Shown: positions 11,505 through 23,580, counted from the stretch's first letter. The stretch is 64,000 bases of DNA from Hofstenia miamia (GCA_004352715.1 SCFE01000002.1:5767831-5831830), one strand, 5' to 3'. Made by a program: numbers and translations. The notes: generated by a model not told the origin, from the sequence alone.

Positions 11505-12780
11505 TGATGCCGACAAACGATGCGCTCCAAGTATCTTCTGTTATACTTGTGCAAATACATTAACAGGATGGCTACGCAAATTAGCAATAAATAATAGCCC
11601 AATGGTTTTTGGAATTCCAATGATATGGACAGAACCTCAAAATCATATAAATGGCAACTACTTTTGCATGTTCTTGTCTTCATCTTTAAAACACGGAAGT
11701 CAATAGCATGTTCAGATGTTAACTCTATATCAAAGCCATCGCCACATGATCCTGCCAACTGATTGGTACCAGGCCCTCCACTGGTATACTTTATTGATGG
11801 AGACAAACTTGATGATGCCATGCCATTTGATGAAGGCGATGTAGAAACTGATCCAGAGTATAAATTAGAAGACAAGATTCGTCGGATAAACTATGCTGAG
11901 CTTTATGATCTGAGTCGTGATCTTGAAGTTCTGGGTTCATGACAGAGAGAATTCAATTTGCTTGCTCCAGGTTTTTAACATCTACCTTCCGATACCGACA
12001 CAAGAATCTAGTTGAGTACTTGGACGTGAATGACGGTGACGCCTACTGCAAGAATGTAAATAGTGGCATGACTTTTTTAGTATAACTAGCTGATTCACAA
12101 AGACAAAACAAACGAAAGGCGATGCTTCAAAGTCAAGTCCTAAAGCGCTACTATTGCACAATGACAACTGAATTTCTTCAGTACCAGTCGCTTATTCTGC
12201 ACACATGAAAGAGATTTAAGACAAAGTGGTACAACTTCTTGTCAAAATCCGTTATAAAGGCCACAATTGGCACACCTGTGGAGACAACAGTTATTGTGAT
12301 TCTGATGGTGATACAAACAGGTATGTACCTACCAAGGTGATTCTAAATACGTGGTATCGCCTTGGTACCTACATATCATGTATATTAGTATGTAACTGGG
12401 TTAAGGTACTTCTGGAACTTTCAGAGGCCAACGCCTGAGGTTATGATTTGAATATATATATAGTGGCATATGATCCATTTTTATGAATGTAAATTTAATT
12501 TATTTATTTCAAACTGTTTAAGAGTATACAGTTATCACAAATTCTGATATACTGTATTCGTTTTTTTCAAGTTACACAAAATTCAGATGATTTATTTGTG
12601 AGTGGAGTGGCCGAGACAGAAAGCAATATTATATCAAAAAGTATTGGCCTATTCGAGACCAAATGCAATCTGGGAACAAAAATGTGATGTATGAACCACT
12701 GGTTGACAGTGAAGGTCTTTACGCCACCCCTTCACATCAAATTAGGTCTGATGAAAAACTTCGGCAAATCATTATGTGTA
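11505..12780 (+). pseudogene. Decayed member of an orphan repeat-protein family (family 1)
   Basis: Frames jump several times, but pieces appear in one consistent order: CAPSIFCYTC and FGIPMIWTEPQNHINGNYFC (11.5-11.67 kb); EYKLEDKIRRINYAELYDLS (11.85 kb); FRYRHKNLVEYLD (about 11.99 kb); KALLLHND and AYSAHMKEI (12.13-12.22 kb); VQLLVKIRYKGHNWHTCGD (12.23-12.29 kb); EWSGRDRKQYYIKKYWPIRD (12.61-12.67 kb); then TPPLHIKLGLMKNFGK (12.72-12.77 kb). I recognise this order from a large family of uncharacterised, multi-copy predicted proteins in invertebrate genomes. Its biochemical role is unknown to me and I do not assign one. About 300 bp of unrelated sequence separates the CGD and EWSGRD parts. The copy is dead. 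Confidence 0.6.
12310..12382. repeat. Imperfect hairpin inside the orphan pseudogene
   Basis: An arm containing TACCTACCAAGGTGAT is followed by ATCGCCTTGGTACCTAC, an inverted partner with a few mismatches. It lies in the unrelated insert that splits the pseudogene, so it may be part of a small inserted repeat. Confidence 0.5.
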
Positions 12781-12789
12781 CACAGTATT

Positions 12790-14655
12790 AGCTTCCATTA
12801 TCTGTGTGTAATTATTTCGTTTTTTTGCCTCTGGCTGTAGTTTGCCGTTTTCTGATTCATTTTCCTAATAAATGTAAATTCAAAGAAATTTAGAGTTCTA
12901 GTTTTTATTTATATTATATTTAGATTCGTGAAGGACGTTTGTTTGTACAGTATTTCATTACCTTATATTAATGACTAAATTTTAAAGCATTGGAAAAATT
13001 AAGTATACAATTGAAATGTGTCCACGGAAATATTGTTAGTGTTTTAAAAACTGAAACTAATATTTCTGAAATTATTTCGCCTAAAAATTTTTTGCAATCT
13101 ATAAAATGTCCAGTAAACAATTTTTGTTGTCTTAATAAAATACCTTAATTCTAGTTGAAAAAACCTGTGGTCTAGTAAAACGACAAGATTTCTGCCATAG
13201 TAAACACATGAAAATAATAATGTCCTTCTTCAAAATGAGAACTCAGTATAAACTTGTTACATGTAATAAATTTGAAGAAGCCACATTGAGTATCAAAGGA
13301 AAGAAAGGGGAAACAAGGTCTATTGCCGAATCTACTAGAGCATTAGCAAGAATGATATATGAAAAATTTAAAGTGATTGTCAACCAAATAAGAAGATAAG
13401 AAGCTACTAATCATGAAATGCTTTCTAGAATTAAATAAATAAATTCCTTAAGAAAATTCTTACTTAGAAAGAACAAAATTATGAGCGAAGGAGCTGAATT
13501 CATGCATGGCTTCTGTAGGAAAATTCTGTGAAATTTTTTTGGAATTCTGCGAAATGTTCTTGGGAATTCCTGTAGAGCAATAATTTATGTGTTACCAAAA
13601 TCAATATTCAGAGATTGGAGTTGTTTGTTGATTACAAACCGCAAAAGAAGTTGATAATATGCTTAGAAATTAGGTGATATCCTAAGTAAAAGTTGTAACC
13701 CACATTTCAGCCCGAAATTTTTTTTTACCTAACCCATCCTCGCATTAATATTGTGGGCATCTCACGCTAACCTGCCCCGCACGTTTTCAAGCTTGGCCGG
13801 GTTGGGCTGAAGCAAAAGAACCGCGGCGCATACAGCTAGATATGTATAGGCTATCATAAATGAGCATCTTCAATTTTCAGCTTTGATTTTCTGGTTTCGA
13901 AAATTAGGTCAGTTTTTCGAGGCCTAGAGTGTATGTGTGCACACAGTAGATTTATATGGATTCAAAGTAGATTAGGTTGTCTAAAATAAGCATTTTTGTT
14001 GATAAATGAAGATAAAGTTTTTCAAAAACTTTATTATGTGTACATATGCATGTATATTGAATTAAGGAAGTGCTTACTATAACATGAATATGCATATACA
14101 TGGACATTATTTCTACCATACATTGATAGTATGATGTCATTTTCTTTTTGTACGAAAATAAATTTTCCAAGCGGTAGATATATAAGGTATATACATATAT
14201 CTAAGAAAAATCTCGTTATAGTCGAAAAAATATTTTAATGTTTTGTAATTTTCCAAACTAAAATCATGCTGCGTACTATGGTTTTCAGACCTATTCGGGT
14301 TCGATAAACTTTTTTTTGTTAATTACACACTGCTGCATGCTGCTTAAATCTTTAACCTTAAGTAAAAACATTACGTGGTAAACATTTTATTGCTAAATAT
14401 CCCTAAAGCATAAATACTATGTTATTGTTGTTAGTTCTACCAACGATCTTTGTTAGCTGTGACATCAAATCTTCTATATACAGGAACTTCAAGAATATTT
14501 ACAAACTCGAGTATTATTGCAAATTCATTGTAAAAAATACAGAAAAGTGATGAATTCTAAAATAAAATTTGGTTATAAATATATAGTGCCCAGAATGCTT
14601 TTACTATGTATGTAATATGTTTTTGTAAGGTTTTTTGAGAAAAGGTTAAAAACAT
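12790..14655. other. Intergenic sequence up to the first gap
   Basis: A short plus-strand open frame at 13208-13399 (63 codons, Lys/Arg-rich) has no features I recognise and no splice context, so I do not call it. A GC-richer patch at 13730-13820 with CCC and GGGTTGGGC motifs may be a fragment of a dispersed repeat. Confidence 0.35.
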
Positions 14656-15655
14656 NNNNNNNNNNNNNNNNNNNNNNNNNNNNNNNNNNNNNNNNNNNNN
14701 NNNNNNNNNNNNNNNNNNNNNNNNNNNNNNNNNNNNNNNNNNNNNNNNNNNNNNNNNNNNNNNNNNNNNNNNNNNNNNNNNNNNNNNNNNNNNNNNNNNN
14801 NNNNNNNNNNNNNNNNNNNNNNNNNNNNNNNNNNNNNNNNNNNNNNNNNNNNNNNNNNNNNNNNNNNNNNNNNNNNNNNNNNNNNNNNNNNNNNNNNNNN
14901 NNNNNNNNNNNNNNNNNNNNNNNNNNNNNNNNNNNNNNNNNNNNNNNNNNNNNNNNNNNNNNNNNNNNNNNNNNNNNNNNNNNNNNNNNNNNNNNNNNNN
15001 NNNNNNNNNNNNNNNNNNNNNNNNNNNNNNNNNNNNNNNNNNNNNNNNNNNNNNNNNNNNNNNNNNNNNNNNNNNNNNNNNNNNNNNNNNNNNNNNNNNN
15101 NNNNNNNNNNNNNNNNNNNNNNNNNNNNNNNNNNNNNNNNNNNNNNNNNNNNNNNNNNNNNNNNNNNNNNNNNNNNNNNNNNNNNNNNNNNNNNNNNNNN
15201 NNNNNNNNNNNNNNNNNNNNNNNNNNNNNNNNNNNNNNNNNNNNNNNNNNNNNNNNNNNNNNNNNNNNNNNNNNNNNNNNNNNNNNNNNNNNNNNNNNNN
15301 NNNNNNNNNNNNNNNNNNNNNNNNNNNNNNNNNNNNNNNNNNNNNNNNNNNNNNNNNNNNNNNNNNNNNNNNNNNNNNNNNNNNNNNNNNNNNNNNNNNN
15401 NNNNNNNNNNNNNNNNNNNNNNNNNNNNNNNNNNNNNNNNNNNNNNNNNNNNNNNNNNNNNNNNNNNNNNNNNNNNNNNNNNNNNNNNNNNNNNNNNNNN
15501 NNNNNNNNNNNNNNNNNNNNNNNNNNNNNNNNNNNNNNNNNNNNNNNNNNNNNNNNNNNNNNNNNNNNNNNNNNNNNNNNNNNNNNNNNNNNNNNNNNNN
15601 NNNNNNNNNNNNNNNNNNNNNNNNNNNNNNNNNNNNNNNNNNNNNNNNNNNNNNN
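14656..15655. other. Assembly gap, exactly 1000 N
   Basis: The run is exactly 1000 bases and abuts a TA repeat on its right side. The round size means a placeholder for unknown length. Confidence 0.98.
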
Positions 15656-15822
15656 TATATATATATAGATATACAAAGCTTACATTACAGCGATGCCTTC
15701 TTCTGTTGTTTCTAAAAAATTTGAAATCAGTTTGAGTATTTATAGTGTATGAAAAAATATCTAAGTAAACATTTGTAAAAATATTTGCTAATTTTGTGAA
15801 ACTTATTATGTTATGTATAAGT

Positions 15823-16121
15823 TAGAGAGTGACAATATGAGTTTAGCATGGACCCGAACCGAGCAGAATAGTCACTACAGGAACCCGAATCGAACCGACC
15901 CGAAAAGTAGATTTCTATTCGCAATACTCCATCTTGGATCATTTTCTGATAGGGTGAACATAGCCATTAATTGGTATTACTCAACGCCTTAGGTCTTTCT
16001 CAAATGGAATGGTGGATAACATCTGTATCTTTTTTATCAATCAGTTTATGCTTTGCACCCGAATCCGACCTTAAGCCAGAAATCGGCCCGAGTTTAGTCG
16101 GGAACCCGATGTCACTCTCTA
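15823..16121. mobile_element. CGGGT-rich MITE, copy 1
   Basis: The 299 bp unit has perfect 12 bp inverted ends, TAGAGAGTGACA and TGTCACTCTCTA. Its interior is rich in ACCCGAA/TTCGGGT words, unusual for this AT-rich locus. A second copy with the same ends and interior words is at 44505-44884 in the other orientation. No coding potential. It lies just past the 3' end of the coiled-coil gene. Confidence 0.75.
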
Positions 16122-16152
16122 GTATAGGTTCATAGTTTTTTGTATCTAACAA

Positions 16153-16158
16153 TTTATT
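16153..16158 (-). terminator. Poly(A) signal of the coiled-coil gene (distal end)
   Basis: AATAAA on the minus strand, about 25 bases after the TAA stop of the distal last exon. Confidence 0.5.
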
Positions 16159-16182
16159 ACTTTACTAAAGCGTTACTATATC

Positions 16183-16388
16183 TTAGGTTGTGCTTTGTAT
16201 GCTTTGTGATGAAGGATACGTTTTAACCCCAACAGACTTGGTTGATCTGCTGAACTGAGATTTAGGCATTGGGCTCGCTGCTCGTTCTCTCACTTTGGAA
16301 GATTTTGAAGACTTCTTTGAACTCTTCTCTGAATTCAGGCTTTGTTTACTGTCACTGCTTCCACTTTTAGATTTGCTATTTTTATCAT
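16183..16388 (-). CDS. Coiled-coil gene: distal terminal exon
   Basis: After TTTAG at 16389-16390 the exon begins with the last two bases of a codon (AT) and reads 67 codons to a TAA at 16183. The peptide is Ser/Lys-rich (DKNSKSKSGSSDSKQS, then KSSKKSSKSSK) and ends VKTYPSSQSIQSTT. It accepts any upstream exon ending in phase 1, so exons ending at 24092, 23404 or 18610 can all join it. Low complexity but clean frame, acceptor and poly(A) signal support it. Confidence 0.75.
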
Positions 16389-18609
16389 CTAAATTACAAA
16401 CAAAACTATTCTGCGATCTTCAAACGAATCATTAACAAACAAAATGCTTTAAGTGAAACAAAAACAAACTAAAAAAGCAAGGTTAGGAAAAGTTTTAGTT
16501 CATTTCTTAACTACTATTTGTTTAGTACTTTAAAAAGTGCAGTTTAAAAATCACATTTTGGTACTGGTGAATACCCTTTCTTTTAAAATGTAAACTTGAC
16601 ACAATTCCAACCAGTAGCGTAGTGTGCGAATATGTTATGTATTTCATCACAATTTAGTGCATTTTATAACTTAGGAAGCTTCTTTTCAAGTTATTGATCA
16701 AACTTTTATGACACCAACACAATTTGACATTCAACATGCAATGAAAATCTAGGTACAACCAAAATATGAGGTTTCTGTGATTATACAGCTTCTATCGATT
16801 GTTGGGCATTGTATGAGTGTTTTGATGAAGTACATAAAATTATTAATGTTTGTAAAACTATGGAATTCTCTTGTGATAAATTAGTTGAACTCTATGTATC
16901 TCCTCTTCCCCATACAATTAGTATTTTATACATATCATTAATTGTTTGAATTCTAAAGATGGAATTAAATATTCTAAGTATAGATATTATAACGAACATT
17001 TTTGGTAACAAAGATGTAATTATCTTTTCAATTTTGGCAGAAATAATGGATTATATTATAGAATTGGTTGAATGATTGCAATAATTGTATTACTTCTGCC
17101 TTAGACAAATGATTTTCTTATAATTTTTCGAAGTAACCAAGAATTTTTCATCTTATTTTCGATCAGATTTACTATGCACCGGAACAATGGCGGATTCAGA
17201 CTTCAAATTCCAAAAAACACATTGAGGGCGTTTATTAAATTGAATTATTTTTGCGCGGTCTGTATTACTAATTCTCAACAATATTTCAAAAATTGTGTTT
17301 TTGCAACATGTCTGTAATGTGTAAATATTTGATTTTTGAAAGGATAGTACATGTATTTAAAAAAATTGGACTTGAACGCTCCTCCTAACTAAAGTTGCAG
17401 GAACACACCCCTGCATCGGAATAATAATTACATATTTATTAGGAGTGGATTTTCAACCCAATGATTTTAGAAATTAATGTCTAAAATGTGAAATAGTTGC
17501 AATCACAAGAATTAGTTAAAAGTTTAGTAGAATTAAATTTTAATTTTTTTGCTGGACAGTATAGTGCAATCTAATTTTCAATGCCTTGATATTGACCTTC
17601 AGTGTCAAATGGGTCACGCTCACACAATTGGCAATTATATGGCCATGGCAGCAGATTGTAAATTCGGTTTTTTAAATTCACTGAATTAATATTTCTAACG
17701 ATTTGCTTTTTAATTTTCTTATCCTACAACTGATCCTTAGGTCGAATTTTATCGAACCGCTTGCCATTCTGATATTGACATATTTTACATAAAATTTTTA
17801 AAAAGTTAAAAGTTGTTATAGCTCAATTGAAAGATAATAACATAATTCTTGCATTGCAAAGACACTTGCCTAAATATTTTATTTATATTAATTAATTTTG
17901 ATTGGTAGTAAAAATTACAACTATTTGTAGAGTTGTCATGAGTGAATGTAATCGGGTCACAATTCATGACCCAGAAGGCTGTTATGGACATAGTTCAAAA
18001 ATTTCTGCTAAGCTTTTTGTCAATCAAAATTAATATAATTACATATTTAAACAAGTAATGCAGTTTATGTCACTGTGATGTTCTGATGTGCAATTTCATC
18101 TGCACGCAATTCTCGATACACTAAATGTAAAACGGGAAGTTAATATCTTTAATTACAATTTTGTCCTGATCTCATGACTCGATTTTTTTGTATGTTTACT
18201 CAGAAGCTTAAACCAGTGACCCGGAGCTTACTGAACTTTGAGCTGTCTGCATCATGGACAAGTTTGCATTTCGATTTCAAAAACATGATATTGCATTGTG
18301 TCATTAAAAATAATGTAGATTTAAAATAGCTATTGTATTGTATACACACCGATTTCAAATACATTTTTGCTTATTTGCTGCTTTCCATTTAATATATTAA
18401 TTCGACTTAGTTTTGATAATACTGCTGTAAAAATTCTAGTCCGAGTAACATAGTCATAAGTTCGAGCACAACTGAAAGTAAATTGTTTAAGATTAAGTTC
18501 ACCTTAAGCCCTTGCATCGCAGAAATTTTTTGAAATTTGTATATTTTTTGAATAAATTCTAAACGTTCTACTAACTCAGAAACTAACCACATCCGAAATC
18601 TGAAATCAC
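16389..18609 (-). other. Intron of the coiled-coil gene
   Basis: No further exon is supported. A patch at 17180-17420 has mildly higher GC and may be an old repeat. The open frame at 17806-17991 has no splice context that fits. Confidence 0.4.
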
Positions 18610-18705
18610 CATGATAGAAAATTTTTTGTAGGTGTGGCTCTGCGCGGCTGTCCACGAACTCTGACTTTGTGCACCGCGCCCCTTTAGAAGGTCTGGGTGA
18701 CTTTT
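18610..18705 (-). CDS. Coiled-coil gene: possible cassette exon in the tail
   Basis: The acceptor TTTTCCTTAG ends at 18706 and a possible donor (G|GTGATT) lies at 18609. Read with two leftover bases at the start, it gives KSPRPSKGARCTKSEFVDS and so on for 31 codons and ends in phase 1, so it can be spliced between any phase-1 tail exon and the distal terminal exon. The SPRPSK content suits the tail. The donor is weak and there is no second line of evidence. Confidence 0.45.
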
Positions 18706-18859
18706 CTAAGGAAAAAAATTAACTAAGGTTAGTTGTTGACTCCGTGGACATTAGACCTCTTTATTCTCTAAACATTACATGTAGGCATTGGGAAAACTTG
18801 AATGTTTTCTAAAAAAATCGGAATTTTCATAGAAAAGTAGTAAACCCTACATAACCCAC

Positions 18860-19000
18860 GCTTTTTTTACAGTTTGTGATGGTTTCCATTAAAAAATTTT
18901 AAGCGCTCATAACTCGGTAAATAATAACAATATCTAAAATCTAAAAATGCCATTTGATGAAGAGCTTTTCTTTTTTTTCATATTTGATTAGCTTCCGGCG
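18860..19000. repeat. Short dispersed repeat, copy 1
   Basis: Contains AAGCGCTCATAACTC, AATATCTAAAATCTAAAAA and a GAT(G/A)AAGA...TTTTCTT core that reappears at 37895-38030 and 44250-44370. The three copies share order and spacing of these words. No terminal repeats or coding capacity were seen. Confidence 0.55.
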
Positions 19001-19279
19001 CGAATGTTTTTGCAAAGATTTTCCATTGACTACCTCAAACACATGAATAATTTTTATCACAAATTTTCACCCTGACAAAAAGTAAAAATACCCATAGGTG
19101 TGTCAAAATCCAAGTTTCCCAAAATTTCTAATACTGGTTCATAGGAAATTGTTTGAAAATGTGGACAAAACGTTTGGTATCTTTCAAATCACATTGAGAA
19201 ATTTTGGGTTAGTATTGTAACATACTCACTCTATGGTTTAATTTATGATGGTCTAGCATAATTCCTATTGATATTTTTT

Positions 19280-19543
19280 AGCGGAAAATTTAGTATAATT
19301 TATCAAGGTGGTTGTACATCTACACTTCTCTGGATAATACAGTTTTGCAATAGTGCTGTGCGGTTAAGCCTTTACCAGTCCGCTTATCCGGGATCTATCT
19401 GTTATGATAGTTTCTTAAAAGTACCCGCAACATCTTGTATATTTCGAATTAAGTTACTTAATGTAGATCAAAGTCCTCAAATTTCAGAAAAAAATGTATC
19501 AAACAAATGTATTAACAAACTTCAAAAATTGATGAAAATATAA
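19280..19543 (+). other. Exon-like plus-strand open frame, unassigned
   Basis: TATTTTTTAG at 19271-19280 would be a fair splice acceptor, and the frame after it is open for 87 codons to a TAA. The peptide has four cysteines (YQGGCTSTLL, QFCNSAV, GSICYDSF, ATSCIFRI) and codon composition less AT-biased than its surroundings. No upstream partner exon or family was recognised. It may be a terminal exon of an unseen plus-strand gene, or a remnant. Confidence 0.3.
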
Positions 19544-19912
19544 TTAATTTTGTTCAATAAAATTTCAAAATTGCAAAAGAAATGTTCCCGACTTTAGCCA
19601 AGTTGTAATGCGTAACCGTAAATTTTATACGCGAGTAACCGCGAGTAGTGACGTAGCTTGGAAAATTGGGAATTAGGAACCACCTGATATAAATCTTGCA
19701 CAAATTATTTATCAACATTAATTTCATACTTGTTAAGCTTCATTGTATGAATGTTACATTAAAATTGAGAAACTAGAAATTTCGGGAAATATCTAATTTT
19801 CAGGGAATTTGTGAGATTGTTATTTCACTTACCAAACTTCATGAAAACTCTAAAATATCTAGACATTTCACGTATTTCCTAACCGTAGCATCACTATGTT
19901 ACTGTAACATAC

Positions 19913-21890
19913 AGTGTTGGCCTTGAACATTCGGACACACAACTTGACAAATTATTCTTGTAAAAATTCAAATAACAAATTTTCATTTAATTCCATTATC
20001 AATTTCTTTCTCGAGAATTCAAATTTTATGTTAATTTTTATCAGAAATTTAGTTTCCATTTTATCCCCTATGGATAATGACTACCTTCTAAAATTAACTC
20101 TCAATGAATATACATGGTACATAAAATGTATCAATAAAAATTAATTTAGCATGAAAAATATAGTATATGAGAAAGTATTATGTATGAATGTAAGCAGAAG
20201 GTTATATATATTGGCATTGATGAAATATTTTATATTGCTTGGCTCATATAATGTTGTGGAGGTCCAAAATAAGTTGCCACTATTCGGCGGGTAAATCCGT
20301 ATCCGCACATTATTACTTCGCAATGATTGGCTAATGTCGATTCTTGTTAATATATTCATTGATATTAATCGGTTTATGCTATGAACTAAAACAAAAGCTT
20401 ACAAAGAACACCAGGGTCATAAAATTTTGTGAAAATCTTGGAGTCATTTTAATTTATTTGTCTAAATTCCTTTTGAAGTAATCTGCATGAGTCTTATGTG
20501 GGAAAGATATCATTGATTACGTATTTACAAAAAGGTGAACGCTCATTTCATTTTGTAAATAGATTTTAAACTTACTTATTTTATGTTTTGTTGGATGGGT
20601 AGCACTAATAAAGCAACTCAGACGACTGATTTCAGAATATCACTACTAATTTTTGCCAATTTTGGTTAAATATAGAATTTATGTCATGGGACCGATGGGA
20701 CTATGAAATCACAAATACAATGAGACTGAAATCAGTGTTGGGAAAAATCCGATTTAAATTTAAAAAATCGAATTTTTGTTTTAAATTGGAATTTTTTTTA
20801 TTTAAATCAGATTTTTTTATTTAAATCGGATTTTTTTATCTAAATTTCAATTTTACCCGGACAATTTTCCAAGGTAGTAAATATTAGAAATCCTTTTGAT
20901 ATCTACTATTTTTGAAATACAATAATTTAATACATTTTAAATAAACTGGAGATAAAAAATATGCAAAACAACATTTCAGAGCTTGCCAATTAAAACAGTC
21001 TGAGATTTACTATAGTGAATGCCATTTTTAGTCCTAGTACCAATTTGAAAAGCTTACTAAATGATTCCGTAGAACTTTCAATCATGACAGACAATTGCTC
21101 GCTGACCTCCCTGGCCGTTTGGGAAATTATTCCGTCGCCAGATGATGCTAAAATTTACTATTATATGCCTTTGGCGAGTTGCAACACGATTAACCATGCT
21201 TAGCACAGATGAATTAATTTGTCTAACATTAGACACATCTCGCACATTTGAAAACATCGGTTTTAGATGGAATCTTATATTAATGGACTCATTATTTATA
21301 TTAGTGCATGCGAGATTCATGCATTTTGCCATGCAGTCGTAAGCACAAGCACTGAAATGAAAAAACGAATTAAATAATAGACAACTAAATGCCAAATTAG
21401 AATTTCTTGAAATTACGTTTTTTATAATTGCTACACCTACAATCTTTATGATTTATCAAATGGAAACGATTTTTTTTCATGTATGTAAATTTCTTATATA
21501 GCCTTGAGAATATTCAAAGTCAAACTATTAAATCACAATTATCCTCATCGTAGTTTGGTCTTTATTACCTAAATTATCGTTGTTGCATTATTGTCTGGTT
21601 GACCTTGTTCAGTGTTAACTAAACCCCAAGTACATTTTATTACTGAAATGATCATGATGGTCCAACTGAAAATGGAAAATTGGTTTAAACCAGTCCATTC
21701 GCAGCTTTACAGTTATAGCAACAATGTTTGCGAAGTGAGTTCGGCACTCAGGATGATGATAGCAAAACTCTTCTCTTATTTAATTCAATGGATTTGTGCG
21801 AGCTTTGCACTTTTAGGGGACTTCATGCACAATCCAAACATAAAGAAGCGGGATTGGGGCACATTTATTTTACAGAATGAACCCAATACT
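19913..21890. other. Intron sequence with hAT-like debris
   Basis: CAGTGTTGGGAAAAATCCGAT at 20732 followed by three TTTAAATCGGATTTTTTTA-type units resembles the end of a hAT-like element. A minus-strand frame at 21300-21360 reads CMAKCMNLACTNIN, reminiscent of the Cys/His-Asn-Leu block of hAT transposases, but the match is weak and the far end was not found. The open frames on 20141-20359 and 21612-21923 have no recognisable content. Confidence 0.3.
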
Positions 21891-21893
21891 GCC

Positions 21894-21989
21894 TCAGGCA
21901 AGCAGAATGTACAAACTTTTTGATGAGTGGGATTTCTGTGACGACTTAAAGAATACATCATCTTCTGACAGCTGATAGTTATGGCGTGA
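21894..21989 (-). CDS. Coiled-coil gene: proximal alternative terminal exon
   Basis: After the acceptor CAAATCTTAAG (AG at 21990-21991) the frame reads SRHNYQLSEDDVFFKSSQKS and ends in TGA after 31 codons. Phase 0 matches the donor of the exon at 22038-22109. Serine-rich content matches the rest of the tail. It could instead splice onward through a GTTTGT site near its end, which would leave phase 1 and fit the distal exons. Confidence 0.5.
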   Translation of the reverse strand, partial: SRHNYQLSEDDVFFKSSQKSHSSKSLYILLA

Positions 21990-22037
21990 CTTAAGATTTG
22001 CATAATTATAACGAAAAATCATTCTTAGGTTTCTTAC

Positions 22038-22109
22038 CATGTCCTGCTTATCTTTATTCTTGTTTTTCTTCCGTCCCCATGTGAAGAACCACTTCTTTTC
22101 AGAACCTTC
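22038..22109 (-). CDS. Coiled-coil gene: basic KKWFFTW exon
   Basis: A 72 bp, phase 0-0 exon between CTTTTTAG and ATG|GTAAGA. Peptide EGSEKKWFFTWGRKKNKNKD plus KQDM: an aromatic WFFTW core inside a strongly basic stretch. Such a basic-aromatic motif could bind membrane lipids, which is inference only. It follows the exon at 22315-22502 in frame. Confidence 0.75.
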
Positions 22110-22314
22110 CTAAAAAGATTTCCACTTTATCATGACAATCCCTCAAATTAGTAAACCTTATTTTTGTGAATTGAGCATAATGATTACAGTACAATCATTC
22201 AAATTTTAGGTCATAACATTAGCTATTTCAACACTTTATTTCAATATTTAGACTATAATCCTATCAAAATATTTAAATTCTGGAAATTCAACTCAAAGAC
22301 TATAATGAACTTAC

Positions 22315-22502
22315 AATGTCTGACTCAAAATCTGATAGAGAGCGATCAGCTGAACGGGATCTCGATCTTAAGAACTTGGATCTAATTTTTCCCACTTTGG
22401 ATTTCTTAAGATTTTCTGTAGATTCGGTATCCTGGTTTGATGAGAGATCATTCAATAACTCACCAGAAGAATAAGCTCGTTTTTTGATATCATCCTCATC
22501 AT
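22315..22502 (-). CDS. Coiled-coil gene: basic Ser/Arg tail exon
   Basis: Acceptor ATGTTTTTAG, donor ATT|GTAAGT, 188 bp. It starts with two leftover bases (AT) and ends in phase 0. Peptide DEDDIKKRAYSSGELLNDLS, then KKSKVGKIRSKFLRSRSRSA, then DRSLSDFESD. The SRSRS run and RAYSSGE look like phosphorylation-prone sequence. The acceptor region is strikingly similar to that of the next exon upstream. Confidence 0.85.
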
Positions 22503-23403
22503 CTAAAAACATAGTTTTTAAAATTTCGCAAAAATATTGTTATTAAAATACATGTATTAATAAATAAATTTCTATTTTATATAATAGAATAAATTCAATA
22601 TTTTGTTTGGTTTTTGTTTATGTATTTGTTACAAAGAAGCAACCAGTGATGAGTCCAAGATTTTTCTCTCCGAGACAATAGAACAATTTTTAAAAATAAC
22701 ACTAATGACTGAGTCACAGGTTAAGGAAATATTTCAAATATATTAATTTACTATTTCAGATATCAATATGTTCATAAGTTAGCTCAGGGGAGAGTGCTCA
22801 AAAAGATAAAACCATAACACATTATGATACTGCAGTGACACAAACGCGTTTTCTTAATCATCCATATTAATTTTTTATTGATCACCGTTTTTACTTAAAA
22901 TTCAGTTTGTATACAATTATATTTATACATTCAATCTAATGAATGTTTTGTTCTATGCACAATCTTCATTGATTACGTATTGATTTCTATGGAGATGAGT
23001 TCGCATGTTTTTGTTCAATTTTCACTAAAAATACATCTAGTTTAAAAGTAAAAACTAAATATGCACTTTTACATTATATTTCCAAGCTTACAATTTTCAA
23101 ATCATCGTTCATTTGAAAGCTTTGAAATTTAGTAATAATGTTGAGATGAATAATTTTTATAAGGCATAAGCAGTACACATAAATCATATTGTCCAACCTA
23201 TTGCAAATGTTTGTTTGTAATTAGTTGAAAGTGACAAACTTTCTCTGTTGTTACCTTAAATAATTTACGGATCCATTACACATCGATATTATTGAGATTT
23301 TTTCGTTCATTGTGGTATATGTTCTGTACTTTTACAGAAGTTTTTTTCACAAGTATTACAGCTCATCATTATTTTTATATTAATTTCTTGCTATAATTCA
23401 TAC

Positions 23404-23580
23404 TTCTATCCTCTTCTCGCAGTTCCAAGACAGACTGAGGCATGGATAAAAGTTCGGCGGATTTCATAGTTTTAGAGAGTGGAAGATCGTCCTGCAAACT
23501 ACATGACTTCTTCTTGTTCAGTCGTGATTCATTGAGTTCATTTAACTGATATGGACTTTCACTAGACTTATACCCATTAT
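23404..23580 (-). CDS. Coiled-coil gene: cassette exon, phase 1 to phase 1
   Basis: Acceptor ATGTTTTTAG|AT, donor A|GTATGA, 177 bp, with the same phase at both ends, so it can be skipped without changing frame. Peptide NGYKSSESPYQLNELNESRL, KKKSCSLQDDLPLSKTMKSA, then LLSMPQSVLELREEDR. If the donor is not used, the frame runs a few codons on to a TAA (KKLI), making another possible C-terminus. Confidence 0.75.

Noticed and set aside
11498-12167. Minus-strand frames over the orphan family 1 copy
   Set aside because: The conserved blocks are all on the plus strand; these are shadows.
14573-15676. 367-codon open frame
   Set aside because: It consists of gap Ns; no sequence supports it. The same applies to the frames over 57276-58364 and 45152-45621.
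20580-20635. Exon-like segment with GTAAGT donor on the minus strand
   Set aside because: Its reading phase does not match either neighbour in the coiled-coil gene, and phase 0 hits a stop at once.
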